DNA of 64,000 nucleotides from assembly GCA_046330255.1 (NCBI GenBank), contig JAXLTC010000003.1, forward strand, positions 62,001-126,000, written 5' to 3'. Origin of the DNA: JBBSBL01 sp046330255 (lineage in GTDB: Bacteria > Actinomycetota > Thermoleophilia > Solirubrobacterales > Solirubrobacteraceae). The notes beneath the pieces were generated by a model. It made no database searches, was not told where the DNA came from, and saw only the letters and a list, made by a program, of their open reading frames with translations. Within the stretch, counting starts at the first letter, position 1; every line of letters begins with the position of its first letter. Shown one piece after another: positions 24,803-33,268 of the stretch. The position numbers were made by a program, and so were the translations under genes.

Positions 24803-25483
24803 CTACGAGGCGACCGCGGACAGCTTGGAGATCACGACCGGCGGGCTCGGGCGCCCGTCGCCCGGCGGCTCGGTCGGCAGCGCGCCGATGCGGTCGACGA
24901 CCGCCTGGCCGCTCGTCACGCGACCCAGGAGCGCGTACTCGGGCGGCAGGCCGGCGTCCTCGCCCGTGACAACGAAGAACTGGCTCCCGGAGGCGCCGGG
25001 CGGCTCGTTGCCGGCCTTCGCCATGGCGACCACCCCGCGCGTGTACGACGCGTCGGCCGGCGGCTTCTCGACGACGCGGTAGCCCGGGCCGCCGGTGCCG
25101 TCGCCCTTGGGGTCGCCGCCCTGGATCACGAACCCCCTCGCGACTCGGTGGAACTGGGTGCCGTCGTAGAAGCCGTGCCTCGCCAGCGAGTAGAACGACG
25201 ACGCCGTCCGCGGCGCCCGGCGCACGTCCAGGCGGAACGAGAACGCGCCGCAGTTGGTCACCACGGTCGCGGTGTAGGCGCGCGACGGGTCGAGCGTCGA
25301 CCTCGGCGCGGTCAGGCGCGGCTCGCGCTTGGGACCGGGCACCGCGACGCGCGTGCAGGGCGCCGCCGGCGCGGTGGTGGCCTGCGCCTCTTTGCCGCCG
25401 CCGGAGCTCCCGCCGCACGAGGCGAGCGACAGGGCGAGCGCGCATGCGAGCGCTGCGGCGTGCGTGAGGGGCGGGCGCGACAC
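24803..25483 (-). CDS. Lipoprotein cyclophilin-type peptidyl-prolyl isomerase
   Basis: A 226-aa exported cyclophilin. The N-terminus is a lipoprotein signal with the lipobox LASC at residues 20-23, so it is probably anchored on the outer face of the membrane. The cyclophilin domain (about 70-225) has the usual segments: YDGTQFHRVARGFVIQGGDPKGDGTGGPGY with the catalytic Arg, and SGSQFFVV near the active site. It helps secreted proteins to fold. The GTG start has CATGAT 8 nt upstream. Confidence 0.92.
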   Translation of the reverse strand: MSRPPLTHAAALACALALSLASCGGSSGGGKEAQATTAPAAPCTRVAVPGPKREPRLTAPRSTLDPSRAYTATVVTNCGAFSFRLDVRRAPRTASSFYSLARHGFYDGTQFHRVARGFVIQGGDPKGDGTGGPGYRVVEKPPADASYTRGVVAMAKAGNEPPGASGSQFFVVTGEDAGLPPEYALLGRVTSGQAVVDRIGALPTEPPGDGRPSPPVVISKLSAVAS

Positions 25484-25546
25484 CGGCGGGGATCATGCCA
25501 GACCTCCGGACGCCCGCGCCCGGCGCCCCGCTACCGTTCGCGCACC

Positions 25547-26422
25547 GTGCCGCGGTCCGTCGCCCTGATCGTCAACCCCTCGGCCGGCGGCGGTCGCGCG
25601 GAGCGGATCCTGCCGGACGTCGAGGCCTCGCTTCGGCGCCGAGGGATGCACGCGCGCACCGAGCGCACGACGAGCATCGAGCACGCGGCCGAGCTCGCCC
25701 GCGCCGCCGCGGCCGAGGGTGAGATCGCAGGCGCGCTGGGAGGCGACGGGCTGATCGGAACGGTCGCAGGCGCACTGCGGGACACCGGCGGCGTGCTGGG
25801 CATCCTGCCCGGCGGACGCGGGAACGACTTCGCCCGGGTGCTCGGGATCCCGGCGGACCCGGCGGGCGCGGTCGAGGTCCTGGCCAACGGCGAGGAGCGC
25901 TCCCTGGACCTCGGTGAGGCCGGCGGCCGGGCGTTCTGCTGCATCGCCTCGTGCGGCTTCGACTCGGTGGCGAACCGCATCGCCAACGACGCGCGCCTGG
26001 TGCGCGGGAACCTCGTCTACCTGTATGCGGCGCTGCGCGCGCTCGCCGGTTGGCGGCCCGCGACGTTCACGGTCGAGGTCGACGGCGAGCGCGAGACGTT
26101 CAGCGGCTACAGCGTCGCGGTCGCCAACTCGAAGGCATACGGCGGCGGGATGTTCGTGGCTCCGCAGGCCGAGCTCGACGACGGCGCGCTGGACGTGGTC
26201 ACGGTCTCGCACGTCGGCCGGCTCCGCTTCCTGGCCTCCTTCCCGCAGGTGTTCAAGGGCACGCATCTGGAGCGCGCCGAGGTGAGCTCCCGGCGCGGGC
26301 ACGAGGTGCGGGTCAGCGCCGACAGGCCTTTCACCGTGTACGCCGACGGCGACCCGATCGGCGAGCTGCCGCTCACGGTGCGCGTGCTGCCGCACGCGGT
26401 GCGCGCGATCCTTCCCCGATGA
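25547..26422 (+). CDS. Diacylglycerol kinase-like lipid kinase (DagK/LCB5 family)
   Basis: A 291-aa lipid kinase. The nucleotide-binding features are NPSAGGG (10-16), GGDG (65-68, in ALGGDGLIGTVAGAL) and PGGRGNDFAR. The C-terminal beta-sandwich has YGGGMFVAPQAELDDGALDVV, where the acidic residues are typical of the family. The lipid substrate is not predictable (diacylglycerol, undecaprenol or other). The GTG start lies 9 nt after TACCGT. Its stop overlaps the murT start (ATGA), so it heads the MurT/GatD operon, and a role in recycling lipid carriers for the wall is an attractive guess. Confidence 0.88.
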   Translation: MPRSVALIVNPSAGGGRAERILPDVEASLRRRGMHARTERTTSIEHAAELARAAAAEGEIAGALGGDGLIGTVAGALRDTGGVLGILPGGRGNDFARVLGIPADPAGAVEVLANGEERSLDLGEAGGRAFCCIASCGFDSVANRIANDARLVRGNLVYLYAALRALAGWRPATFTVEVDGERETFSGYSVAVANSKAYGGGMFVAPQAELDDGALDVVTVSHVGRLRFLASFPQVFKGTHLERAEVSSRRGHEVRVSADRPFTVYADGDPIGELPLTVRVLPHAVRAILPR

Positions 26423-27789
26423 TGCTGGGCGCGAAGGTGGCGGCCGCGCGCGGCGTGGGCGCGCTCGCTCGCGCGGCCGGCCGCGGCGGCGGGACGAGCC
26501 TCCCTGGCAAGGTGCTGATACGCCTCGACCGCCACGCGATCGGCGCGCTCGCGGCGCGGCTCCCCGGGGGCAGCGCGGTCATCTCCGCCACCAACGGCAA
26601 GACCACCAGCGCGGCGATGGCGGCGGCCGGGCTGCGCGCGGGCGGGCGCCGCCTGGTCCACAACCACGCGGGCGCCAACATGGCGGGCGGGGTCGCCTCG
26701 ACGCTCGTGGAGGCGGCGCGCGGGCGCGGGATCGACGGCGAGCTCGGGCTCTTCGAGGTCGACGAAGCGTGGCTGGGACCGCTGTGCTCGCAGCTGCGGC
26801 CCCGTGCGCTGCTGCTCGGCAACCTGTTCCGCGACCAGCTGGACCGCTACGGCGAGCTGGACGCCATCGCGGACCGCTGGGCGGAGGTCGTCGCCTCGAG
26901 GCCCGGCGGCTCGGCGCTGGTCCTGAACGCCGACGACCCGCTCGTCGCCGACCTCGGGCGCGGGCGCGAGGGGACGCTGTACTTCGGAGTCGAGGACGAC
27001 TCGATGGCGCTCGAGCAGATCCAGCACGCCGCCGACTCGACCCATTGCCGCGCCTGCGGCTCCCCCTACCGCTACGAGGCGGTCTACCTCGGCCACCTCG
27101 GCCGCTACGCGTGCCCGGGCTGCGGGAACGCGCGGCCCCGCCCGGCGGTGGCGGCGGAGCGCGTCGATCTGCACGGGGTGCGCAGCGCCTCGGTCGCGCT
27201 GCGCACCCCCGAGGGCCCGCTCGAGCTCGAGCTGCCCCTCCCCGGCCTCTACAACGTCTACAACGCGCTCGGCGCGCTCGCACTCTGCATCGCGCTCGGC
27301 GTGCCCGCGCGCGTGGCCGCGAGCGGGATCGCGTCGGTCTCGGCGGCGTTCGGGCGCGCCGAGACGCTCTCGCTGGACGGGCGCGAGCTGTCGATCCTGC
27401 TGATCAAGAACCCCGCGGGCGCCAACGAGGTGCTGCGCACGCTCGCGCTCGAGCCGGGGCCGCTGGACCTGCTCGCGGTGCTGAACGACCGGATCGCCGA
27501 CGGCCGCGACGTCTCGTGGATCTGGGACGCGGACTTCGAGCTGCTCGCCGGACGCGTCCGCCGCGTGACCTGTGGCGGCACGCGCGCCGCCGAGCTCGCC
27601 CTGCGACTGCGCTACGCGGGGCTCGAGGGCGAGGCGCTGCGCGTCGTCCCGGAGCCCGCGCGCGCTCTCGACACCGCGCTGGGCGACGGCTCGGGGACGC
27701 TCTATGCGCTGCCGACCTACACGGCGCTGCTGGAGCTGCGCGACCTGCTGGCGGACCGCGGCCACGCGCCGCGCTACTGGGCGGCATGA
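26419..27789 (+). CDS. murT: MurT subunit of lipid II isoglutaminyl synthase
   Basis: A 456-aa Mur-ligase-like ATPase that, with GatD, amidates the alpha-carboxyl of D-Glu in lipid II. The ATP-binding NGKTT (59-63), the Mur central-domain segments (NLFRDQLDRYGELDAIADRW, LVLNADDP) and the DUF1727 C-terminal domain (SILLIKNPAGANEVLRTL, NDRIADGRDVSWIWDADFE) are clear. MurT also has a Cys4 zinc ribbon, seen here as CRAC and CPGC near residues 206-235. The start is ATG 26419, overlapping the upstream gene by 4 nt. GatD lies one gene downstream rather than adjacent. Confidence 0.95.
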   Translation: MMLGAKVAAARGVGALARAAGRGGGTSLPGKVLIRLDRHAIGALAARLPGGSAVISATNGKTTSAAMAAAGLRAGGRRLVHNHAGANMAGGVASTLVEAARGRGIDGELGLFEVDEAWLGPLCSQLRPRALLLGNLFRDQLDRYGELDAIADRWAEVVASRPGGSALVLNADDPLVADLGRGREGTLYFGVEDDSMALEQIQHAADSTHCRACGSPYRYEAVYLGHLGRYACPGCGNARPRPAVAAERVDLHGVRSASVALRTPEGPLELELPLPGLYNVYNALGALALCIALGVPARVAASGIASVSAAFGRAETLSLDGRELSILLIKNPAGANEVLRTLALEPGPLDLLAVLNDRIADGRDVSWIWDADFELLAGRVRRVTCGGTRAAELALRLRYAGLEGEALRVVPEPARALDTALGDGSGTLYALPTYTALLELRDLLADRGHAPRYWAA

Positions 27790-28538
27790 GCGCGACCCGC
27801 GCACCCGCCCAGGCCGTGGTGTGGCACGACCTCGAGTGCGGCCGCTACAGCGCCGACCTCTCGCTGTGGGCGGAGCTCGCCGAGCGCGCCGGCGGCGCCG
27901 TCCTCGACGTGGGCGCGGGGACGGGGCGCGTCGCCCTGCACCTCGCCGCGGCCGGGCACGAGGTGCACGCGCTGGACCGCGACGCGGCGCTGCTCTCCGA
28001 GCTCGCCAGGCGTGCCGAGGAGCGGGGCCTGCGCGTGACCACGACCACGGCCGACGCGCGCGCGCTCGAGCTTCCGGGTGGCCGTTTCGCGCTGATCGCC
28101 GCGCCCATGCAGACGGTCCAGCTGCTCGGCGGCCCGCCCGGCCGCGAGCGCTTCCTGCGAGCGACCCGCGAGCACCTCGCCCCGGGCGGCCGCGTCGCAT
28201 GCGCGCTCGCGCATCCGCTCGAGGGGCTGGAGCACGAGGCCGGCGCCGGGACCGCACCGCCGCCGGACGTCCTCGTGACGGCGGGAGCGACGTTCGTCAG
28301 CAGGCCCGTCGCGGTCCGCGAGGTGCCCGAGGGCTGGGTGATCGAACGGGTGCGCGAGGTCCGACCTCGGGACGGGCGCCCGACAGCGGAGGCCGATTCC
28401 GTCCTGCTCGACCGCCTCGACGCCTCCGGGCTCGAGCGCGAGGCCCGCGCGGCCGGGCTGGAGCCGGACGAGCGCCTGCGGGTCGCGCCGACCGCCGAGC
28501 ACGTGGGCAGCACGGTGGTGGTCCTGCGTGGCGGCTGA
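27786..28538 (+). CDS. Class I SAM-dependent methyltransferase between murT and gatD
   Basis: A 250-aa Rossmann-fold methyltransferase. Motif I is VLDVGAGTGRVALHLA (about 39-54), motif II is VHALDRDAALL, then ADARALELPGGRFALIAAPMQTVQLL. No substrate clue is visible. It overlaps murT by 4 nt (ATGA) and gatD by 11 nt, so it is made in coupled translation with both. That setting suggests action on a wall precursor, a lipid carrier or one of the partner proteins, but this is inference. Confidence 0.9.
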   Translation: MSATRAPAQAVVWHDLECGRYSADLSLWAELAERAGGAVLDVGAGTGRVALHLAAAGHEVHALDRDAALLSELARRAEERGLRVTTTTADARALELPGGRFALIAAPMQTVQLLGGPPGRERFLRATREHLAPGGRVACALAHPLEGLEHEAGAGTAPPPDVLVTAGATFVSRPVAVREVPEGWVIERVREVRPRDGRPTAEADSVLLDRLDASGLEREARAAGLEPDERLRVAPTAEHVGSTVVVLRGG

Positions 28539-29280
28539 GGGACGGACGCTGCGGGTCGCGGCGCTCTACCCCGACCTGATGAGCATCTACGCCGACCGCG
28601 GCAACCTCCTGATGCTCGAGCGCCGCTGCGCCTGGCGCCGCATCGGCTTCGAGCTGCGCCGGATCGGGATCGGCGACGACCTCGACCCCGGGGCCGCCGA
28701 CCTGCTCTACATCGGCGGCGGGCAGGACCGCGACCAGCGGCTCGTCGCGCTCGACTTGGCCGAGCGCAAGCGCGACGCGATCCACGCGAGCGTCGCTCGA
28801 GGGGCTGTGCTGCTGGCGGTCTGCGGCGGCTATCAGTTGCTCGGCCGCTCCTACGACCTCGGCGCCGACACGCTCCCGGGCGTCGATCTGGTCGACCTGC
28901 GCACGGTGCGCTCCGAGGGACCGCGCCTGATCGGCAACGTCGCGATCGAGGTCGACCTGGACGGCGAGGGGCCACGCGTGCTCGCAGGCTTCGAGAACCA
29001 CGGCGGACGCACGTTCCTCGGCGCGGGCGAGCGTCCGCTCGGTCGCGTCCTGCGCGGCCACGGCAACAACGGGCGGGACGGGTTCGAGGGCGTGTGGCGC
29101 GGCTCGGTGCTGGGCACCTACCTCCACGGCCCCCTGCTGCCCAAGAACGCCTGGCTCGCCGACTGGCTCATCGCCCGCGCGCTCGGCGTCGAGCGCGCCG
29201 CCCTGGCCCCGCTGGACGACAGCCTCGAGGACGCCGCGCACGCGGAGGCGCGCGCCGCGGCCGGTGTGACCGGCGTGTGA
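28528..29280 (+). CDS. gatD: GatD glutaminase subunit of lipid II isoglutaminyl synthase
   Basis: A 250-aa class I glutamine amidotransferase-like (CobB/CobQ type) protein that releases ammonia from glutamine for MurT. The nucleophile Cys99 is in LLAVCGGYQLLG and the catalytic His200 in GTYLHGPLLPKNAWLAD. The N-terminus YPDLMSIYADRGNLLMLERR and FENHGGRT are typical. The GTG start overlaps the methyltransferase gene by 11 nt. A perfect CRP-type palindrome spans its stop codon. Confidence 0.95.
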   Translation: MAAEGRTLRVAALYPDLMSIYADRGNLLMLERRCAWRRIGFELRRIGIGDDLDPGAADLLYIGGGQDRDQRLVALDLAERKRDAIHASVARGAVLLAVCGGYQLLGRSYDLGADTLPGVDLVDLRTVRSEGPRLIGNVAIEVDLDGEGPRVLAGFENHGGRTFLGAGERPLGRVLRGHGNNGRDGFEGVWRGSVLGTYLHGPLLPKNAWLADWLIARALGVERAALAPLDDSLEDAAHAEARAAAGVTGV

Positions 29281-29291
29281 TCGGCGTCACA
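29276..29291 (+). promoter_or_regulatory. Second CRP/GlxR-type site, upstream of a small gene
   Basis: TGTGATCGGCGTCACA is a perfect TGTGA-N6-TCACA palindrome that includes the gatD stop. It is nested in a longer dyad (GGCCGGTGTGA ... TCACAACCGGCC). The next gene has TAGAGT at 29319-29324 and starts at 29331, placing the site centre near -47. Confidence 0.65.
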
Positions 29292-29330
29292 ACCGGCCCG
29301 ATCGTCCGTCCGAGCCCCTAGAGTGGAACC

Positions 29331-29606
29331 ATGACCTCCGAACGCGCCCAGGCATACGGCCGCGTGATGGCGGCCCTCAGGGAGGTCTCGGAGGGCGCGC
29401 TCCAGCCCGGAGAGGCGGAGCGCATCCGCGAGGCCGCGGACACGCTGCTCTTCTCCGAGGGCGGCGATCAGGGGGCGGCGGCAGCGGTCGCCGACGTCAC
29501 GGCGCTCACGCGCGCGCTGGTGGAGTCCGACCGATGGTCGGAGGCGGCGGCGCGCCGGCTGCTCGACGACCTGCTGCACTGCGGCGAGCTCGCGGTCGTC
29601 GCGTAG
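29331..29606 (+). CDS. Small helical protein of unknown function
   Basis: A 91-aa acidic, wholly helical protein (RVMAALREVSEGALQPGEAERIREAADTLLF ends the first half). No family is recognised. ATG 29331 is 6 nt after TAGAGT with no Shine-Dalgarno, one of the clearest leaderless starts. A perfect CRP-type site lies 40-55 bp upstream, so it may respond to cAMP. It is convergent with the DUF4234 gene. Confidence 0.72.
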   Translation: MTSERAQAYGRVMAALREVSEGALQPGEAERIREAADTLLFSEGGDQGAAAAVADVTALTRALVESDRWSEAAARRLLDDLLHCGELAVVA

Positions 29607-29636
29607 CCCGCCGCAGCGCTTGCGGGAGGTCCAGGC

Positions 29637-30206
29637 TCAGGAGGCCGGCGGAGGGGGCGGCGGTTGCTCGCCCGCGGGCGGGGTCGCCGGAGCGGCGGCC
29701 TGCTCGCCCGCCGGGGGTGCCGCGGCCTCGTCCGGTGACGGCGGGGCGTCGAGGCGCGCGGGCATCGTGTCCGGCGTCTCCGGCTGCGACTCGCCCGGCA
29801 GCGCGGTGCCGACCTTGCGCCAGACCTTGTTCAGCTCGCTCTGCAGGTAGGGCGCGAAGACGAATCCGATGACCAGGTAGATGACGAGCGCGATCCAGCC
29901 GTTCAGCGGCTCCTCGCCCGCGACGCGTTGCGTGGCCTGGACGCGCTTGGTCCCCCGCCAGAGGCTGATCAGCGCCGGCACGATGATCAGGCCGCCGGGG
30001 AACAGGGCGAGCGCCGAGTTGGTCGGGTTCTCGCCGAGGTCGTAGCCCGTGGCCTTGCCGTAGTCGCGCATCTCCCGGTTGACGTAGTACCACCAGAAGA
30101 TCAGGTAGATCCCGAGGGTGATCAACCCCAGGCCGAAGACGCCGAACGGGTTGCGCAGCTTCGCGCGGTCGTCCTGGGTGTTGGGAAGGATGAGCTCCTG
30201 CGCCAC
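29637..30206 (-). CDS. DUF4234 membrane protein with Pro/Ala-rich tail
   Basis: A 189-aa membrane protein. The first 110 residues hold a DUF4234-like domain (LRNPFGVFGLGLITLGIYLIFWWYYVNREMRDYG) with about three hydrophobic segments and NKVWRK after the last. The final 60 residues are a low-complexity Pro, Ala, Glu and Gln tail, probably disordered. The GTG at 30206 has GGAGG 5 nt upstream. A -10 box TAGCCT lies about 60 nt further up. No function is known. Confidence 0.82.
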   Translation of the reverse strand: MAQELILPNTQDDRAKLRNPFGVFGLGLITLGIYLIFWWYYVNREMRDYGKATGYDLGENPTNSALALFPGGLIIVPALISLWRGTKRVQATQRVAGEEPLNGWIALVIYLVIGFVFAPYLQSELNKVWRKVGTALPGESQPETPDTMPARLDAPPSPDEAAAPPAGEQAAAPATPPAGEQPPPPPPAS

Positions 30207-30303
30207 GTCCACCTCCGGTGTGCTCGAGGTTCGCCGGCGGCGCCGGCGGGTGTCGGTCGAGGCTACAGATTCGGCGCGGCGCCCGGTTTCTCCTGCGGCC
30301 CGC

Positions 30304-30753
30304 TCACGCGCGTCCCGCGGGCGCCGTCCCGCTGGAGCCGAAGCCCCCGTCGCCGCGCGCGCTGGCGCCCAGCTCGACCACCGCGACGGGCTCCGCGGGC
30401 GCCACCGCGACAACCACGAGCTGCGCGATCCGCTCCCGCGCCGCGCACGAGAACGCCGCCTCGCGATCCGTGTTGAGGAGCAGCACGCGGATCTCGCCGC
30501 GGTAGCCGCTGTCGATGAGGCCGGGAGAGTTGACCAGCGCGATCCCGTGCCGGGCCGCGAGCCCGGAGCGGGGCAGCACCAGCGCGGCGTGCCCGCGGGG
30601 AAGCTCGATCGCGATGCCCGTCGGCACCGTTGCGCGCTCGCCGGGCGCGATCGTGACGGCATCCGCGGCATGCAGGTCGAGCCCGGCGTCGCCGTCGTAG
30701 GCGCGCGTGGGGACGATCGCGTCCGGCCGCAGCCGCCGGACGGGCAGCCTCAC
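30304..30753 (-). CDS. dut: dUTP diphosphatase
   Basis: A 149-aa trimeric dUTPase that hydrolyses dUTP to dUMP and keeps uracil out of DNA. All five motifs are present: DAGLDLHA, PRSGLAARHGI, GLIDSGYRGEI (uracil-binding hairpin with the catalytic Asp), ERIAQLVV and the C-terminal ARGDGGFGSSG. The GTG start overlaps the hflX stop by 4 nt (GTGA). It ends the minus-strand block that begins with miaA. Confidence 0.96.
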   Translation of the reverse strand: MRLPVRRLRPDAIVPTRAYDGDAGLDLHAADAVTIAPGERATVPTGIAIELPRGHAALVLPRSGLAARHGIALVNSPGLIDSGYRGEIRVLLLNTDREAAFSCAARERIAQLVVVAVAPAEPVAVVELGASARGDGGFGSSGTAPAGRA

Positions 30754-32069
30754 CGGGGACCCGCGCCGTTGCCGACCGCGAAGCGCAGGTAGCGGGCGGC
30801 GAGCGCGGCGGGCAGGCGCGCGCTGACGCGCACCCCCTCCGCCGTGTCCTCGCGGTCGAGATCGCCGGCCAGCTCGTGCAGCTCGGCGAGCCGCGCGCCC
30901 TCTCGGTAGGGCACGAGCAGCTCGACGGGCCGCAGGCCGGCGTCGAATGTCGCTCGAACGGCGTCGCGCAGCTCGTCGATGCCCTCGCCCGCCAGCGCCG
31001 AGACCAGCAGCGCGCCGGGGTGGCGCAGGAGGATCCCGTCCCGCTCGCCGGGGTCGAGCGCGTCGGCCTTGTTGAGCACGAGCAGGCGCGGGGCCTCGGT
31101 GGCGCCGATCTCCTCGAGGACGCCGTCGACCGCGCGCATCATCGCCTCGCGCTCCTCGGCAGGCGCGGACGCGTCGACCACGTGCAGGAGCAGATCGGCG
31201 CGCACGGTCTCCTCGAGCGTCGCACCGAACGCGTCGACGAGCTGATGGGGCAGCTTGCGGATGAAGCCGACGGTGTCGGTCACGAGGTAGTCGCGGCCCT
31301 CGTGGCGCATCGTGCGCGTCGCGGGATCGAGCGTGTGGAACAGCCGGTCGCCGACGCCGGCCTCCGCGCCGGTGAGGGCGGCCAGCAGCGTCGACTTGCC
31401 GGCGTTGGTGTACCCGGCGAGCGCCACGCTCGGGAGCCGCGCGCGCTCGCGCTCCGCACGCATGACGCCCCGTGCCTGCGTGACTCCCGCCAGGCGCCTG
31501 CGCAGCGCCGCGATCCGGTCGCGCGCCAGGCGGCGGTCGGTCTCGATCTGCGACTCCCCCGGGCCGCGGGTGCCGATGCCTCCCCCGAGGCGCTCCAGGT
31601 GCGTCCACAGGCCACGCATCCGCGCGAGGTTGTACTCGAGCTGCGCGAGCTCGACCTGGAGCTTGCCCTCGGCGCTGTTGGCGTGGCTCGCGAAGATGTC
31701 GAGGATCACGGTCGTGCGGTCGACGACCGCGATTCCGAGCTCGGACTCGAGGTTGCGCTCCTGGCGCGGGCTCAGCTCGTCGTCGCAGGCGACGACGTTC
31801 GCGTCGCTCGCCGCAAGCGCCGACTTCAGCTCGGCGAGCTTGCCGGGGCCAAGGTAGGTGTTCGGGTGCGGGCGCTCGCGATGCTGCACCATCTCCCCCA
31901 CGGTCGCCACACCGGCGGTGCGCAGCAGGTCTCCCAGCTCGCGGAGGTCGTCCCCGTCGGCGAGCGCGGCGATCAGGAACGCGCGCTGGCGCGCCCGCCC
32001 GGCGGGGCGGCCGTCGCCGCCCGCGCCCGTTCGCGTGGGGGTCGTGCGGCCGTGCCTCGAGCGCTCCAT
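30750..32069 (-). CDS. hflX: Ribosome-associated GTPase HflX
   Basis: A 439-aa GTPase that binds and splits 70S ribosomes, often in stress. The N-terminal HflX domain contains HPNTYLGPGKLAEL and DDELSPRQERNLE, and the linker carries GGIGTRGPGESQIETDRR. The G domain has the Walker A GYTNAGKST (219-227), DTVGFIRKLPHQLV and NKAD. ATG 32069 is 9 nt after TAGACT, a leaderless pattern. It overlaps dut downstream. Confidence 0.96.
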   Translation of the reverse strand: MERSRHGRTTPTRTGAGGDGRPAGRARQRAFLIAALADGDDLRELGDLLRTAGVATVGEMVQHRERPHPNTYLGPGKLAELKSALAASDANVVACDDELSPRQERNLESELGIAVVDRTTVILDIFASHANSAEGKLQVELAQLEYNLARMRGLWTHLERLGGGIGTRGPGESQIETDRRLARDRIAALRRRLAGVTQARGVMRAERERARLPSVALAGYTNAGKSTLLAALTGAEAGVGDRLFHTLDPATRTMRHEGRDYLVTDTVGFIRKLPHQLVDAFGATLEETVRADLLLHVVDASAPAEEREAMMRAVDGVLEEIGATEAPRLLVLNKADALDPGERDGILLRHPGALLVSALAGEGIDELRDAVRATFDAGLRPVELLVPYREGARLAELHELAGDLDREDTAEGVRVSARLPAALAARYLRFAVGNGAGPR

Positions 32070-32101
32070 CCGCCCTCGAGTCTAGAAGCCGCGGCGCCCG
32101 C

Positions 32102-33268
32102 TCAGGGGGCGAGCGCGTGGATGCGCTCGACCGCCTCTGCGAGGCGGTCGTCCGGCGTCGTCAGCGAGATCCGGAAGAACCCCTCGCCGTTCGGCCCGTA
32201 GGCGCCGCCGGGTGAGATCACGACTCCCGCCCGCTCGAGCACGTGCTCGCAGTATGCGGCCGAGGAGCCGAACCCGCCGGGCACCGGCGCCCAGACGTAG
32301 ATCGTGCCCTTCGGCGGCGTGACCTCGACACCGGCCGCGCGCAGCGCGTCGCACACGAGATCGCGCCGGCGCTCGTAGACCGCGTTCATCTCCGCGATGC
32401 GGGCGTCGAGGGCCGGGCCCAGCGCGGAGGCCCCTGCGAGTTGAACGGCGTCGAACAGGCCCGAGTCGATGTTCGACTTCAGGCGCCAGTAGTGCGATAT
32501 CGCCTCGGCGTTCCCGACGATCGCCGCGCAGCGCCACCCGGTCATGTTGTAGCCCTTCGAGAGCGAGAAGACCTCCACGCCGACGTCCTTCGCACCCGGC
32601 GTGGCGAGGAACGAGGGCGCGACGTAGCCGTCGTAGGTCGTCTCCGAGTAGGCGTTGTCGTGGACGATCAGGGCGTCGTGACCGCGGGCCCAAGCCACGA
32701 CCTCGCCGAACAGGCCGTCCGGCACCACCGCGCCCGTCGGGTTGTTCGGGTAGTTGAGGAACGCGAGCCGCGCGCGCGCCGCCGCGCGCTCTGGGATCGC
32801 GGAGAGATCCGGGGCGAACCCGCGCTCGGGGTCCAGCCCGAGCAGGAACGGCTCGCCGCCGGCCAGCAGCGGGCCACCCGTGTAGACCGGGTAGCCCGGA
32901 TCGGATGCGAGCGCGACCGACCCCGGGTCGAGGAACGCGAGGTTGAGGTTGAAGATGCACTCCTTGGCCCCGATCGCGGGCATCACCTCGGTCTCCGGGT
33001 CGAGCGAGACGCCGAAGCGCCGCTCGTAGAAGGCGGCGACGGCCTCGCGGAACTCCGGCCGGCCGCGGTTCGACGGGTAGCGGTGGTTGGCGGGGTCGGC
33101 GACCGCCGCCTGCGCGGCCGCGACGACCTCGGGGTAGGTCGGGTGGTCCGGGTCGCCGATCCCCAGCGAGATGACGTCCACCCCGGCCGCCTTGCGGGCC
33201 GCGATCTTGCGCTCCAGCTCGGCGAACAGGTACGGCGGGATGCGCTCGAGGCGCTCACTCGGTCGCAT
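32102..33268 (-). CDS. dapL: LL-diaminopimelate aminotransferase-like class I/II aminotransferase
   Basis: A 388-aa PLP enzyme. The internal aldimine Lys238 is in FSLSKGYNMTGWR, and NYPNNPTG (172-179) binds the cofactor. The pattern SLGIGDPDHPTYPEVVAAA, NHRYPSNRG, IGAKECIFNLNLAFLDPG and DPGYPVYTGG is that of DapL, which converts tetrahydrodipicolinate to LL-DAP in one step. Related sequences can be aspartate or alanine aminotransferases, so the name rests partly on the overlap (14 nt) with dapF and on dapA and dapB in the same block. Confidence 0.82.
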   Translation of the reverse strand: MRPSERLERIPPYLFAELERKIAARKAAGVDVISLGIGDPDHPTYPEVVAAAQAAVADPANHRYPSNRGRPEFREAVAAFYERRFGVSLDPETEVMPAIGAKECIFNLNLAFLDPGSVALASDPGYPVYTGGPLLAGGEPFLLGLDPERGFAPDLSAIPERAAARARLAFLNYPNNPTGAVVPDGLFGEVVAWARGHDALIVHDNAYSETTYDGYVAPSFLATPGAKDVGVEVFSLSKGYNMTGWRCAAIVGNAEAISHYWRLKSNIDSGLFDAVQLAGASALGPALDARIAEMNAVYERRRDLVCDALRAAGVEVTPPKGTIYVWAPVPGGFGSSAAYCEHVLERAGVVISPGGAYGPNGEGFFRISLTTPDDRLAEAVERIHALAP

